Origin: Metaruminococcus_A sp050943475
GTDB lineage: Bacteria > Bacillota > Clostridia > Oscillospirales > Ruminococcaceae
Length of the DNA: 64,000 nucleotides
Direction of reading: 5' to 3'
NCBI GenBank assembly: GCA_050943475.1
Contig: JBMNPF010000001.1
Location: forward strand, 228,196 to 292,195
Shown here: in pieces, positions 33,130 to 41,657 of the stretch
Position numbering within the stretch: position 1 is the stretch's first letter
Layout: the number at the start of each line of letters is the position of its first letter
Position numbers and translations under genes: made by a program
Notes under the pieces: generated by a model
Told to the model about the DNA's origin: nothing
Seen by the model: the letters and a program-made list of their open reading frames with translations, nothing else
Databases searched by the model: none

Positions 33130-33666
33130 ATGAAAAAAGGCACCTTTCTTCGCGTGATATGGATTGTTTCCGGCGTTCTGCTGCTGATAGCGGGCATCCT
33201 TTGCTTCATCAGCCCGTCTGCGGCACTTCAGTCCATTGCGCTCTGGCTTGGCTTATTTATGCTTGTTTCGGGCATATTGGATATTGTAGCGTTTGCCAAA
33301 AGCTATGATGTGGTTATTGGTTCCGGGTGGCTGTTGGCAAATGGTATTCTCACCCTTTTGCTCGGCCTGCTGATGCTTGGCAACGAGTGGATAACCGCCA
33401 CTGTTCTGCCGCTTCTCTTCATCCTGTGGCTCATCAGCTCCGGCATCAGTTCACTGGTGCATTCCTTTGACCTCAAGCGCTTTGGCGTTTCTGGCTGGGG
33501 ATTGATGACTGTGTGGGGTGCGGTGGAGATTGTGTTTGGCGTGGTTTCGCTGTTCAAACCGGTGGCGGCTGTTGTTGCAATGGCAATTTTGATTGGCGTT
33601 ACCTTTGTGATTGAAGGGGTAAAAATGCTCATCACCGCTTTTTATACCGGCCGTTTTCTGCGGTAA
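33130..33666 (+). CDS. HdeD/DUF308-type membrane protein, 178 aa
   Basis: Six short hydrophobic helices arranged as three repeats (IVSGVLLLIAGILCFISP, LVSGILDIVAF, GILTLLLGLLMLGN, and so on), the pattern of HdeD family proteins, which in E. coli protect against acid at high cell density. GGAGGG precedes the ATG. Last gene of the lipid operon, 57 bases behind the hydrolase gene, closed by the terminator at 33676. Confidence 0.85.
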   Translation: MKKGTFLRVIWIVSGVLLLIAGILCFISPSAALQSIALWLGLFMLVSGILDIVAFAKSYDVVIGSGWLLANGILTLLLGLLMLGNEWITATVLPLLFILWLISSGISSLVHSFDLKRFGVSGWGLMTVWGAVEIVFGVVSLFKPVAAVVAMAILIGVTFVIEGVKMLITAFYTGRFLR

Positions 33667-33675
33667 ACGGCACTC

Positions 33676-33717
33676 AGAAGGCTTTCTGCCGAATGGCAGG
33701 GGGCTTTTGTTTTTTAC
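33676..33717 (+). terminator. Terminator of the lipid operon
   Basis: Stem of about 10-13 bp with three G-T pairs (33678-33690 with 33695-33707) followed by TTTTGTTTTTT. Confidence 0.7.
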
Positions 33718-33869
33718 CTGGATAGGATATGCAGACGGTTTTGTGAGGCGATGCGCCGTGAAAAAACAACCAGCGTTACTGTATGCCGGTCGAACTGTTT
33801 TTTGAGGACGGCTTTATACCGCTTTCAACAGATGTTTGTGATATGAAAGTTTTCTTTTGGTTATTTTGG

Positions 33870-33898
33870 TTGACAAACCCTTTGGGATGGTGTAGATT
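33870..33898 (+). promoter_or_regulatory. Promoter of the GH42-MFS operon
   Basis: TTGACA (33870-33875), 17 bases, TAGATT (33893-33898), 32 bases before the GTG start. Confidence 0.75.
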
Positions 33899-33930
33899 GG
33901 TATCATTGGACAATTCGGGAGGAATGCAAG

Positions 33931-36012
33931 GTGCAAAACAAACAGATAAAAAAAGCAGCCCCTATTTTTAACGGAGTTCCAACCCTCATATACGGCGGGG
34001 ATTATAATCCTGACCAGTGGCTGGACCGCCCAGACATCCTCAAGGAGGACGACCGGCTGATGAAGCTTGCAAACATCAACAGCGCGTCGGTCGGCATTTT
34101 TGCCTGGGAGGCGCTGGAGCCAACCGAGGGACACTATAATTTTGAATGGCTGGACGAAACGCTGGACCGCTTACACAACAACGGTGTTTCGGTGATTCTT
34201 GCAACGCCTTCCGGCGCACGGCCTGCCTGGATGGACCGCAGCCATCCGGAGGTACTCCGGGTAACGGCCGAACGGGTGAAAAATCTGCATGGATTCCGGC
34301 ACAACCACTGCTTTACCTCGCCCTACTACCGCAATAAGGTGCAGGAAATGAATACCCTGCTTGCCGAACGCTATGGAAAGCATCCGGCGGTAAAAATGTG
34401 GCACATCTCCAACGAATATGGAGGAGAATGTCACTGTGAGCTCTGCCAGGAGGCGTTCCGGGCATGGCTGCGCAAAAAGTACCACAACAATATAGATGAG
34501 CTCAACGCTCAGTGGTGGACCAGCTTTTGGAGCCACACCTTTACCAGTTTTGATGAAATTGAGTCCCCAGCGCCGCAGGGAGAAATGCACCTGCACGCCT
34601 TAAAGCTGGATTGGAAGCGGTTTGTTTCAGACCAGCATGTCAGCTTTATGCGCAATGAAATTGAGCCGCTTAAGCGCATTACGCCGGATATTCCGGTGAC
34701 GACCAACACGATGGGGATTTACCCTGGCATTGACCTGTGGAAGCTGGCGCCGTACATTGACCGGGTGGCGTGGGACAGTTATCCCCAGTGGCACAACGAC
34801 TGGCAGCCGTTCTGGGAATTGGGGGCGGAAACCGCTTTTTTGCATGACGTCAACCGTGCATTGAAGCCGGACCGGCCGTATATGCTGATGGAAAACACCC
34901 CGAGTCTTGTGAACCACAAACCGTACAACAAACTCAAACGCCCCGGCGTCAATATGCTCTCTGGCATACAGGCCGTTGCGCACGGTTCGGACACGGTGCA
35001 GTACTTCCAGTGGCGCAAAAGCCGCGGCTCTGCTGAAAAATTCCACGGTGCGGTGGTGGATCACGCCGGCCATGAGCACACCCGTGTGTTCCGTGAGGTT
35101 TCGGAGCTGGGCGCGCTGCTTGCCCGGCTGGACGGTGTTGCGGGCACCCGGACCAACCCCGAGGTGGCGATTATCTACGACTGGGAGAACCGCTGGGCCA
35201 TTGACGATTTGCAGGGCTGGAATATGGAGCACAAGGATTATGATCTCACCTGCATGGCGCATTATAAATCCTTCTGGAAACGCGGCGTTTCGGTCAATAT
35301 CATCAATATGGACTGCGACTTTACGCCGTATAAAGTTGTGGTCGCCCCCATGCTTTACATGTTAAAGCCCACGGTGGCGGAGCGGCTCAAACGGTTTGTT
35401 GCTGGCGGCGGCACCCTTGTAACCACTTATGGCACCGGATATGTCAACGAAAACGACCGCTGCTGGCTGGGCGGCTTCCCTGGCGACGGTCTGATGGAGG
35501 CCACCGGGATTTGGGCGGAGGAAATGGACGCCCTGTTCCCCTCTGACCGCAATGCGGTTGTATTTGAGGAAAATGCCGAAGGACTTGCGGGACGTTTTGC
35601 GGTACGCGAGATGGCGGAGATTATCCACCCGCAGGAGGGCTGTGAAGTTCTTGCAGTATACGCTGAAGATTTTTACAAGGGCACTCCGGCAGTTACACGG
35701 AACCGCTACGGCAAAGGGGTATGCTACCACATTGCCGCCCGTACTGACAACGCGCTTATGGATCTGCTGTACGACCATATTATGGTGCAGAACGATGTTG
35801 AAATGGCGTTGGGCGGCGAGTTCCCGCTTGGTGTGACGGTGCAGCAGCGCTACGGGGATGGGGAGACCTATTATTTTGTCATGAACTTCAACGAAGAACC
35901 CAAGCAGGTTGTTCTTCCGGGCGGGATCTTTTACGATTACGCCGCAGAAGCCGAAGTCAGCGGTGTTCTTTCCTTGCAGGCTTACGGCGTAGCGGTACTC
36001 AGACGCCGGTAG
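33931..36012 (+). CDS. GH42 beta-galactosidase, 693 aa
   Basis: Family-typical N-terminus YGGDYNPDQWLDRPDILKED. The acid/base Glu is in WHISNEYGGECHCE and the nucleophile Glu is in YMLMENTPSLVN. The CHCELC stretch plus an earlier Cys gives the zinc-binding cluster of GH42 trimers. An amidotransferase-like trimerisation domain follows (VVVAPMLYMLKP, GGGTLVTTYGTG) and a small C-terminal beta domain. GTG start at 33931 with GGGAGGA. No signal peptide: it acts in the cytoplasm on beta-galactosides brought in by a transporter, most simply the MFS protein downstream. Confidence 0.95.
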   Translation: MQNKQIKKAAPIFNGVPTLIYGGDYNPDQWLDRPDILKEDDRLMKLANINSASVGIFAWEALEPTEGHYNFEWLDETLDRLHNNGVSVILATPSGARPAWMDRSHPEVLRVTAERVKNLHGFRHNHCFTSPYYRNKVQEMNTLLAERYGKHPAVKMWHISNEYGGECHCELCQEAFRAWLRKKYHNNIDELNAQWWTSFWSHTFTSFDEIESPAPQGEMHLHALKLDWKRFVSDQHVSFMRNEIEPLKRITPDIPVTTNTMGIYPGIDLWKLAPYIDRVAWDSYPQWHNDWQPFWELGAETAFLHDVNRALKPDRPYMLMENTPSLVNHKPYNKLKRPGVNMLSGIQAVAHGSDTVQYFQWRKSRGSAEKFHGAVVDHAGHEHTRVFREVSELGALLARLDGVAGTRTNPEVAIIYDWENRWAIDDLQGWNMEHKDYDLTCMAHYKSFWKRGVSVNIINMDCDFTPYKVVVAPMLYMLKPTVAERLKRFVAGGGTLVTTYGTGYVNENDRCWLGGFPGDGLMEATGIWAEEMDALFPSDRNAVVFEENAEGLAGRFAVREMAEIIHPQEGCEVLAVYAEDFYKGTPAVTRNRYGKGVCYHIAARTDNALMDLLYDHIMVQNDVEMALGGEFPLGVTVQQRYGDGETYYFVMNFNEEPKQVVLPGGIFYDYAAEAEVSGVLSLQAYGVAVLRRR

Positions 36013-36226
36013 GCCGTTTACCCCGATACGGGGCTTGACTGTCTGTCGGTGCGCTGTCATTCGGCAATCAAAGCGGGCTTGGAGGCCGTGCTGTGCTCCG
36101 GATTGGCTGGACCGGTTCGGTCTGGGGTGCGGAAAGGCGGCAAAACCGCTGCGGGCAGCTTGAAACACATAAAAATGAAGCAATGTTCCATCAACAACCA
36201 TCACTACAACCAATTAAGGATATTAC

Positions 36227-37462
36227 ATGAATATGAAACGTTTTCAGTCGCCGACAGGAATGACCCTTTCGATGATGTTCATCTATCTGATCCAATGGGG
36301 CGCCCAGTACATCGGCTACAATTACCTGCCTATTTACATTGACTCTCTGCCTTTTTCCACCAACAGAACCACCGGCCTTGCTATTGCGGTGGGGGCGGCG
36401 ACGACCATCTGTGTCCAGCCCATTTGGGGCCGGATGGCAGATAAGGGCAAAACCAAGAACCGCGTTCTTTTCCTTGCATTGGTGCTGGAGGGGGTAACCG
36501 GTCTGCTGTTTTTTACCGAGATCCCCCATTTGTGGGTGCTGCTGCTCTGCATCGTGCTGTTTTATACCCCATTTCTGGCACCCCAGGCCCTCATTGACAC
36601 CATTGTGGTGGAAAATATGGACAAGGTGCGGGTCCGCTACGGCATGGTGCGCTGTTTTGCTTCGGGCGGTGCGGCGCTAATGGCCTTTATCTTTGGTATG
36701 ATTGCCGATATGACCAACATCAAGGCGTTTACCCTGTTTTCAGTCTTTTCGCTGGCGGCGGTGATTCCGCTGCTGTTTCTGCCAAAGACCAAAGGGCATG
36801 CGAGGGCGGCCGGGCATAAGATTTCTTACCGCAGGCTGCTCAAAAACAGGCGATACACCCTTTTTCTTGCCTATGGATTCGCCCTTTTTCTCTGTTCTTC
36901 CATGATCAACGCCTTTTTTCCCATCTTTGTCACCACGGATAAAGGGCTGAATGCCGGGACCGAGTGGTACGGCATTTTCATGGGCGTCACCATTCTGCTG
37001 GAAACCTCGGTGATGTTTTTCGGCGCCAAGCTGTTTGCCAAGCTCAACGCGTACGCGGTGTTTCTTTTGCCGCCGCTTGCGGGTATCTTCCGAGTGCTTT
37101 TCATTGTGTTTGCAAATGCGCCGTCTGACCTTTACTTCTACCCCATTTTTCATGCGCTGTGGTTTGGGCCGCTTTGGGCAAAGGTAGCGCCGTTTATCCA
37201 GTCGGTGGTGCCGGAGGAGATGCGCGCCACGGGCCAATCGGTCTGGACCATTATTACCTGCGGCATTGCACCGGTCATCGGTTCGCTTGGAGCAGGCGTG
37301 CTTTCGGATGCGTTTGGCATGCGGCAGATGTTCGGCGTCATCTGTGCCATTTTGATTGTGATGACGGTGTTGTTTGCTGTGCTGTTTTTCCGCCAGTACC
37401 GTCTTGACCAGCGTGAAGAATGCGTACCGGCGCAGGAGGATGGACTGCCTGCGGCCGAGTGA
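36227..37462 (+). CDS. MFS transporter, probably for a sugar or oligosaccharide, 411 aa
   Basis: Twelve predicted helices with N-terminal YLIQWGAQYIGYNYLPIYI and the loop motif WGRMADKGKTKNR (variant of the MFS G-x3-D-R/K-x-G-R-R motif) between helices 2 and 3. The WG-rich first helices and length resemble the LacY/nucleoside-proton-symporter branch. AAGGAT precedes the ATG. It lies 214 bases behind the GH42 gene with no terminator between them, so uptake of a beta-galactoside is the likely job. Confidence 0.88.
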   Translation: MNMKRFQSPTGMTLSMMFIYLIQWGAQYIGYNYLPIYIDSLPFSTNRTTGLAIAVGAATTICVQPIWGRMADKGKTKNRVLFLALVLEGVTGLLFFTEIPHLWVLLLCIVLFYTPFLAPQALIDTIVVENMDKVRVRYGMVRCFASGGAALMAFIFGMIADMTNIKAFTLFSVFSLAAVIPLLFLPKTKGHARAAGHKISYRRLLKNRRYTLFLAYGFALFLCSSMINAFFPIFVTTDKGLNAGTEWYGIFMGVTILLETSVMFFGAKLFAKLNAYAVFLLPPLAGIFRVLFIVFANAPSDLYFYPIFHALWFGPLWAKVAPFIQSVVPEEMRATGQSVWTIITCGIAPVIGSLGAGVLSDAFGMRQMFGVICAILIVMTVLFAVLFFRQYRLDQREECVPAQEDGLPAAE

Positions 37463-37533
37463 TGGTTCCGGGTGTTGGACAGGATAAAGATGCACCTATT
37501 GATCATACCAGAAAGAAAATTGAACCCAAAAGG

Positions 37534-37566
37534 AAAACTCCGCCCATGAATGGACGGAGTTTTTTA
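37534..37566. terminator. Bidirectional terminator
   Basis: Stem AAAACTCCG with one mismatch (37534-37547 with 37550-37563) ending in TTTTTT on the plus side and AAAA on the other, between the MFS gene and the convergent minus-strand operon. Confidence 0.85.
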
Positions 37567-37585
37567 TTGACGTGAACAGGACTGT

Positions 37586-38104
37586 TTACAGTGCATGGGA
37601 TGATTCCCCAGCGGGGATTTCCACCACCCGAATGGGGTTGCCGTGCGACTGTATGATCGACTCCACGTCGCGGTACAAAAGGAATACCGTTGCCGTGTTG
37701 CAGTTGGGGTGGAATCCAAGACGGGCTGCGCAGGTCAAATCCCGGTCAAAAAGCACCTCGACCGAGCAGTCCGCGTTGTTGAGTACGCCGAACGGAGTTA
37801 CCGCCCCTTTGGACAGGCCCAAATGCTTTTGCAGCCGCTCTTCAGAAGCAAAAGAAAGCGCCGTGGAGCCGATAACCTCCCGCAGTACCTTGAGATTGAC
37901 GTGTTTTTCTTTGCCGACAATGACCAGATAATGCTGTTTGCCGTTGGCGTTGCGCAGAAACAGGTTTTTGGGGATTTCTCCCGCTTCATCCAGATGCAGG
38001 TGCAGCATATCCTCAATGGTGTAAACCGGCTGGTGTTCCATGTACTGGTAGGATATGCCGTTTTTGTCGAGCAAATCCAGTACGTATTTTATGGCTTGTT
38101 CCAT
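37586..38104 (-). CDS. Prolyl-tRNA editing protein (ProXp-ala/PrdX-like, YbaK fold), 172 aa
   Basis: Free-standing trans-editing domain that deacylates mischarged tRNA (typically Ala-tRNA-Pro). The family run is clear: VYTIEDMLHLHLDEAGEIPK, NLFLRNANGKQHYLVIVGKE, KHVNLKVLREVIGSTALSFA, LGLSKGAVTPFGVLNN and LGFHPNCNTATVFL with the catalytic Lys in the GKEKHVN stretch. Start 38104 has AAAGGAGG upstream; longer in-frame extension is not family-like. Last gene of a three-gene minus operon with the DUF3795 and DUF3842 genes. Confidence 0.92.
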   Translation of the reverse strand: MEQAIKYVLDLLDKNGISYQYMEHQPVYTIEDMLHLHLDEAGEIPKNLFLRNANGKQHYLVIVGKEKHVNLKVLREVIGSTALSFASEERLQKHLGLSKGAVTPFGVLNNADCSVEVLFDRDLTCAARLGFHPNCNTATVFLLYRDVESIIQSHGNPIRVVEIPAGESSHAL

Positions 38105-38147
38105 TGCAGCAGCCTCCTTTTGCAGATTTATTCGAAATATCCGGGTA

Positions 38148-38564
38148 TCATTTTCCATGCAGCAGGGCAAGCACCTGCGATATGGTGCTGCAGCGATCAT
38201 AATCCCCGGTGAAATGCACCTCGTCGGTGTGGTAAAACACACCGCGCTGCTCGTTTTTGACCAGATATTCCGCAAGCTTCTGCCTGCCTTCCTCCCGGAT
38301 GCACGCAACAAAGGCGGGTATGCGCACACCGTGCTTGCCCGGATTAAACATATCCTCGGAGCAGAGGGCTTCGCAGTCCCAGCATCCCTCGTACCCCTTT
38401 TTGTGGGAGCAGCGGCGCTGTTTGCATCCGCCGCAGGGAATCTCGCTTTCGTCCGCTGTGCTGTTACAACCGGCGCACGGCTCCGGATAGCGGCTGCACA
38501 GGGCGCAGACCAGGCCGCACGGGGCAATGCTGGCTGCAATTTTTTCCATCCGCTGCTGATTCAT
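38148..38564 (-). CDS. DUF3795 Cys-rich protein, 138 aa
   Basis: Thirteen Cys residues clustered in the first 75 residues: APCGLVCALCSRYPEPCAGC, IPCGGCKQRRCSHKKG, GCWDCEALCSEDMF. This is the pattern of DUF3795, proposed to bind zinc or an iron-sulfur cluster. Function unknown. AAGAGGA precedes the ATG; the gene lies 20 bases after the DUF3842 gene and 43 bases before the editing gene. Confidence 0.85.
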   Translation of the reverse strand: MNQQRMEKIAASIAPCGLVCALCSRYPEPCAGCNSTADESEIPCGGCKQRRCSHKKGYEGCWDCEALCSEDMFNPGKHGVRIPAFVACIREEGRQKLAEYLVKNEQRGVFYHTDEVHFTGDYDRCSTISQVLALLHGK

Positions 38565-38584
38565 ATAATCCTCTTTTCGTTGGT

Positions 38585-39022
38585 TTAATCCTTCTGGCGC
38601 AGTTCGGCCACCCGGCGTTTGACCAGTTCAACGCTGTTATCGATAAATTGCTGGATGGTATAGCTTTCCGCAAAGGCGATGCGGATGTTGCACCGGTCAA
38701 TCGGGATAAGGATTTTTTGTGCGTCGCTGTTGCCGATGGCCTCGGCCATTTTGGGTGTGAGCTCGCCGAGCAGGGCGTTCGGCATGAGGATGGCCAGCAC
38801 CCCCATGATAATATCAGCCTTGTCCACGTTATGCACAATGGCGTTTTCGCCGGTGGCGCCGTCCTGAGCACCCGCTTTCAGCATAGCTCCGGTCGCGGCG
38901 GAATTGGTGCCAAGTGCCCGGATGTGTGCGTCCGGCACCTCGGCGCGGAGTTTTGAAACAATGGCCTTGCCGATTCCTCCGCCCTGGCCGTCAACGACCG
39001 CGATGAGAATCTCTTTTTTCAT
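38585..39022 (-). CDS. DUF3842 family protein, 145 aa
   Basis: Small cytoplasmic protein with a Rossmann-like start, LIAVVDGQGGGIGKAIVSKL, and HIRALGTNSAATGAMLKAG, DIIMGVLAILMPNALLGELT, IPIDRCNIRIAF. It is well conserved in Clostridia and of unknown role; the Gly-rich loop suggests a nucleotide or phosphate ligand. Start 39022 follows AAAGGAGA. First gene of the minus-strand operon, with promoter at 39060-39088. Confidence 0.85.
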   Translation of the reverse strand: MKKEILIAVVDGQGGGIGKAIVSKLRAEVPDAHIRALGTNSAATGAMLKAGAQDGATGENAIVHNVDKADIIMGVLAILMPNALLGELTPKMAEAIGNSDAQKILIPIDRCNIRIAFAESYTIQQFIDNSVELVKRRVAELRQKD

Positions 39023-39059
39023 GGATTTTCTCCTTTGCTTTTGACATGTTCTATTCCTT

Positions 39060-39088
39060 ATTTTACTGCAATCCCTGCTGGTTGTCCA
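39060..39088 (-). promoter_or_regulatory. Promoter of the DUF3842 operon
   Basis: Minus strand TGGACA (39088-39083), 17 bases, TAAAAT (39065-39060). Confidence 0.65.
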
Positions 39089-39205
39089 GAAAGAGAGATG
39101 CTTTGAAATATGGAGTTGAGAAATTTGCCGCATATTTCACAACAACGGAATACAAATTGTATAATATTAAATAATATATCGAATTGTATACGAAACACAA
39201 AGAAT

Positions 39206-39245
39206 AAAAACCACCCGACGGCCGTTTGGCTGCCGGGTGGTTTTT
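39206..39245 (-). terminator. Terminator of rny
   Basis: A 12-bp stem (39206-39217 with 39234-39245) with A5 and T5 at its ends, eight bases past the rny stop codon; it can work in both directions. Confidence 0.85.
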
Positions 39246-39252
39246 AGCGTTG

Positions 39253-40815
39253 TTATTTTGCAAATTCAATGGCGCGGCTTTCACGAATCAAGTGAACCTT
39301 AATCTGTCCGGGATATTCCAGTTCGTTCTCGATGCGGTTGACAATGTCGCGTGCGACGAGGAGCATCTTTTCATCCTTGACGACCTCCGGTTTTACCATA
39401 ATCCGGATTTCGCGGCCCGCCTGAATAGCGAAGGATTTTTCGACGCCGTCAAACGAGTTTGCAATCTCTTCCAGTTTTTGCAGGCGCTTGATGTAGTTCT
39501 CAAGGTTTTCACGGCGCGCGGCAGGGCGTGCGGCGGAAATGGCGTCAGCCGCCTGTACGAGACATGCGACGACGGTTTTGGGTTCTACGTCGTTATGATG
39601 CGCCTGAATGGCGTGAATGACTTCGTTGCTCTCTTTGTACTTGCGGCAGACATCGACGCCAATTTCAACGTGAGAGCCCTCAATTTCATGGTTGAGCGCC
39701 TTGCCAATGTCGTGCAGCAAACCGGCGCGGCGTGCGAGAACCGGATCAATGCCGAGTTCAGAGGCCATCATGCCGGCAAAATAGGCCACTTCAATGGAAT
39801 GGTTGAGTACATTCTGCCCGTAGCTGGTACGGAACCGCAGACGGCCCAGCAGTTTGACAAGTTCCGGATGAATACCGTGCACGTTGGTTTCCAGCACGGC
39901 ACGCTCTCCTTCGGATTTGATTTTCTGCTCGACTTCGCGGCGGGATTTTTCGACCATTTCTTCAATGCGTGCCGGGTGAATGCGCCCGTCGGTAATCAGG
40001 CGTTCCAGCGACATCCGCGCAATTTCACGGCGGATTGGGTCGTGGGAAGAGAGGGTGATGGCCTCAGGCGTGTCGTCAATAATGAGGTCGACGCCGGTCA
40101 GTGTTTCTATGGTACGGATGTTGCGGCCTTCCCGCCCGATAATCCGGCCCTTCATTTCGTCATTGGGCAGCGGTACGACCGAAACGGTCGCCTCTGAGAC
40201 GGTATCCGCGGCACATCTTGCAATCGCGAGGGAAATAAGGTTGCGCGCTTTGGTTTCGGCTTCATCTTTGAGCTGAAGCTCGTAGTTTTGAATTTTCAGT
40301 GCTTTTTCGTGGACAAGCTCACCTTCCAGTGTATCCAGCAGCTGCTGTTTGGCCTGTTCCACCGTGAGTTCGGAGATACGCTCCAGTTGGTCCATTTGGC
40401 TTTTTTTGATAATTTCCGCTTCTTTTAATTTTTCTTCGGCCTGTTTCAAGCGGTTCTGGGCCTGTTCGTCTTTGCGTTCGATATTGTCGATTTTGCGGTC
40501 GAGGGTTTCCTCTTTCTGCTGAAGGCGGCGTTCCTGACGGCCTACGTCACTGCGGAGTTCTTTAATTTCCTTATCCGCTTCGGTACGCATCCGGTGGATT
40601 TCGTCCTTCGCCTCTACCAGCGCCTCACGTTTTTTGCTTTCGGCTTGTTTTTCGCCTTCTGCAACAATGCGTTTGGCTTCTTCCTCAGCGCTGCCGATTT
40701 CAGCTTCTGCGACCTTTTTTCTATATTTGACACCTACAAAAAAGGTGATAACACCAAAAATCAGTCCACCCGCAATAAAAGCAATTACGCAATATAAAAT
40801 TTGCGTTGCATCCAT
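39253..40815 (-). CDS. rny: Ribonuclease Y
   Basis: 520 residues, full length. One N-terminal membrane anchor (ILYCVIAFIAGGLIFGVITF), a long coiled coil rich in Lys/Glu (residues about 30-190), KH domain with GRIIGREGRNIRTIETLTGV, and an HD domain with RRAGLLHDIGKALNHEIEGS, which holds the metal-binding His-Asp. RNase Y is the membrane-tethered endonuclease that starts mRNA decay in Firmicutes. AGGAGG lies 13 bases before the ATG, a long spacing. Consensus promoter at 40942-40970. Confidence 0.97.
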   Translation of the reverse strand: MDATQILYCVIAFIAGGLIFGVITFFVGVKYRKKVAEAEIGSAEEEAKRIVAEGEKQAESKKREALVEAKDEIHRMRTEADKEIKELRSDVGRQERRLQQKEETLDRKIDNIERKDEQAQNRLKQAEEKLKEAEIIKKSQMDQLERISELTVEQAKQQLLDTLEGELVHEKALKIQNYELQLKDEAETKARNLISLAIARCAADTVSEATVSVVPLPNDEMKGRIIGREGRNIRTIETLTGVDLIIDDTPEAITLSSHDPIRREIARMSLERLITDGRIHPARIEEMVEKSRREVEQKIKSEGERAVLETNVHGIHPELVKLLGRLRFRTSYGQNVLNHSIEVAYFAGMMASELGIDPVLARRAGLLHDIGKALNHEIEGSHVEIGVDVCRKYKESNEVIHAIQAHHNDVEPKTVVACLVQAADAISAARPAARRENLENYIKRLQKLEEIANSFDGVEKSFAIQAGREIRIMVKPEVVKDEKMLLVARDIVNRIENELEYPGQIKVHLIRESRAIEFAK

Positions 40816-40941
40816 TTACAAATACAAACCTCCTTTTTCTTTGGTTTTGTTTCAATCCTTGTGAACAGTTACTAAAAAAATCAATATTAATCATCAAAAA
40901 AAGGTCAAAAGACCGAAAATATAGGATATGCCATGCTATTA

Positions 40942-40970
40942 ATTGTATTACGATTACCACTGGTTGTCAA
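40942..40970 (-). promoter_or_regulatory. Promoter of rny
   Basis: Minus strand TTGACA (40970-40965), 17 bases, TACAAT (40947-40942). About 130 bases of leader precede the rny start codon. Confidence 0.85.
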
Positions 40971-41037
40971 GGAGAAATCCCACCGAAAACCATATGAAGA
41001 ACTTCTTTTTTCGAAAAAGCAGAATGCTGGAATTAAA

Positions 41038-41065
41038 TTGATGAAATATATGGTTCTGGTATGAC
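41038..41065 (+). promoter_or_regulatory. Weak candidate promoter of the capsid operon
   Basis: TTGATG (41038-41043), 16 bases, TATGAC (41060-41065). Poor match; no better one was found between the rny promoter and the first gene of the cluster. Confidence 0.3.
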
Positions 41066-41165
41066 TGCGAATGGAGTGCGTCCTAAAATTTTGCAGGGGG
41101 GTTGCATATTCCCATACAACAATGGAGATATGCGGTCCCGTAAGTGAAAAGGAGTGGAAAATCCA

Positions 41166-41657
41166 ATGGGCAACCGAAGTCGGGAACAGGAGGAAACCTT
41201 ATTTTGTACGCTGTACCACACATTGGGCAACGCAAGGGAAGCGGCGGCACAGTCTGGGTATACCGGGTACAGCGGCGTTCAGTACGCGCTGCGTATGCTG
41301 GAAAATGAGCGGGCTGCAAAGCGGCTGAAAGCATTAAAACCGCCGCGGGGAAGCTATATTGATGATGTTTGTTCTGGATTAAAGCGGCTGGCTTTCAGCC
41401 CGGTGAATGATGCTGTGCGGTTGGCATTGTGCGGACGGGAACTTTCCGGTTTGGAATTGGAACAGCTTGATTTGTTCTGTATTTCCGAATTTAAACTGAG
41501 CGACAAAGGGGTTGAGCTTAAATTTTTTGACCGGCAAAAAGCCTTTGAGCTGCTTTATACCATTGCTTCCTCTGCGGACGCCGAGCAAAGAGGGCGTTCC
41601 TTTTATGATGCACTGGAAGAAAGTGCGGCACTGCTGCGGGGTGCACAAAAAACATGA
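41166..41657 (+). CDS. Terminase small subunit-like protein, 163 aa
   Basis: First gene of the capsid cluster. The N-terminus (REQEETLFCTLYHTLGNARE, AAAQSGYTGYSGVQYALRML) is a helix-turn-helix of the phage small-terminase type that selects DNA for packaging; the rest (KALKPPRGSYIDDVCSGLKR, RQKAFELLYTIASSADAEQ) is helical and ends with the usual oligomerisation region. Start 41166 is chosen because AAAGGAG lies about ten bases before it; a GTG at 41154 has no spacing. The stop overlaps the large subunit start by four bases. Confidence 0.75.
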   Translation: MGNRSREQEETLFCTLYHTLGNAREAAAQSGYTGYSGVQYALRMLENERAAKRLKALKPPRGSYIDDVCSGLKRLAFSPVNDAVRLALCGRELSGLELEQLDLFCISEFKLSDKGVELKFFDRQKAFELLYTIASSADAEQRGRSFYDALEESAALLRGAQKT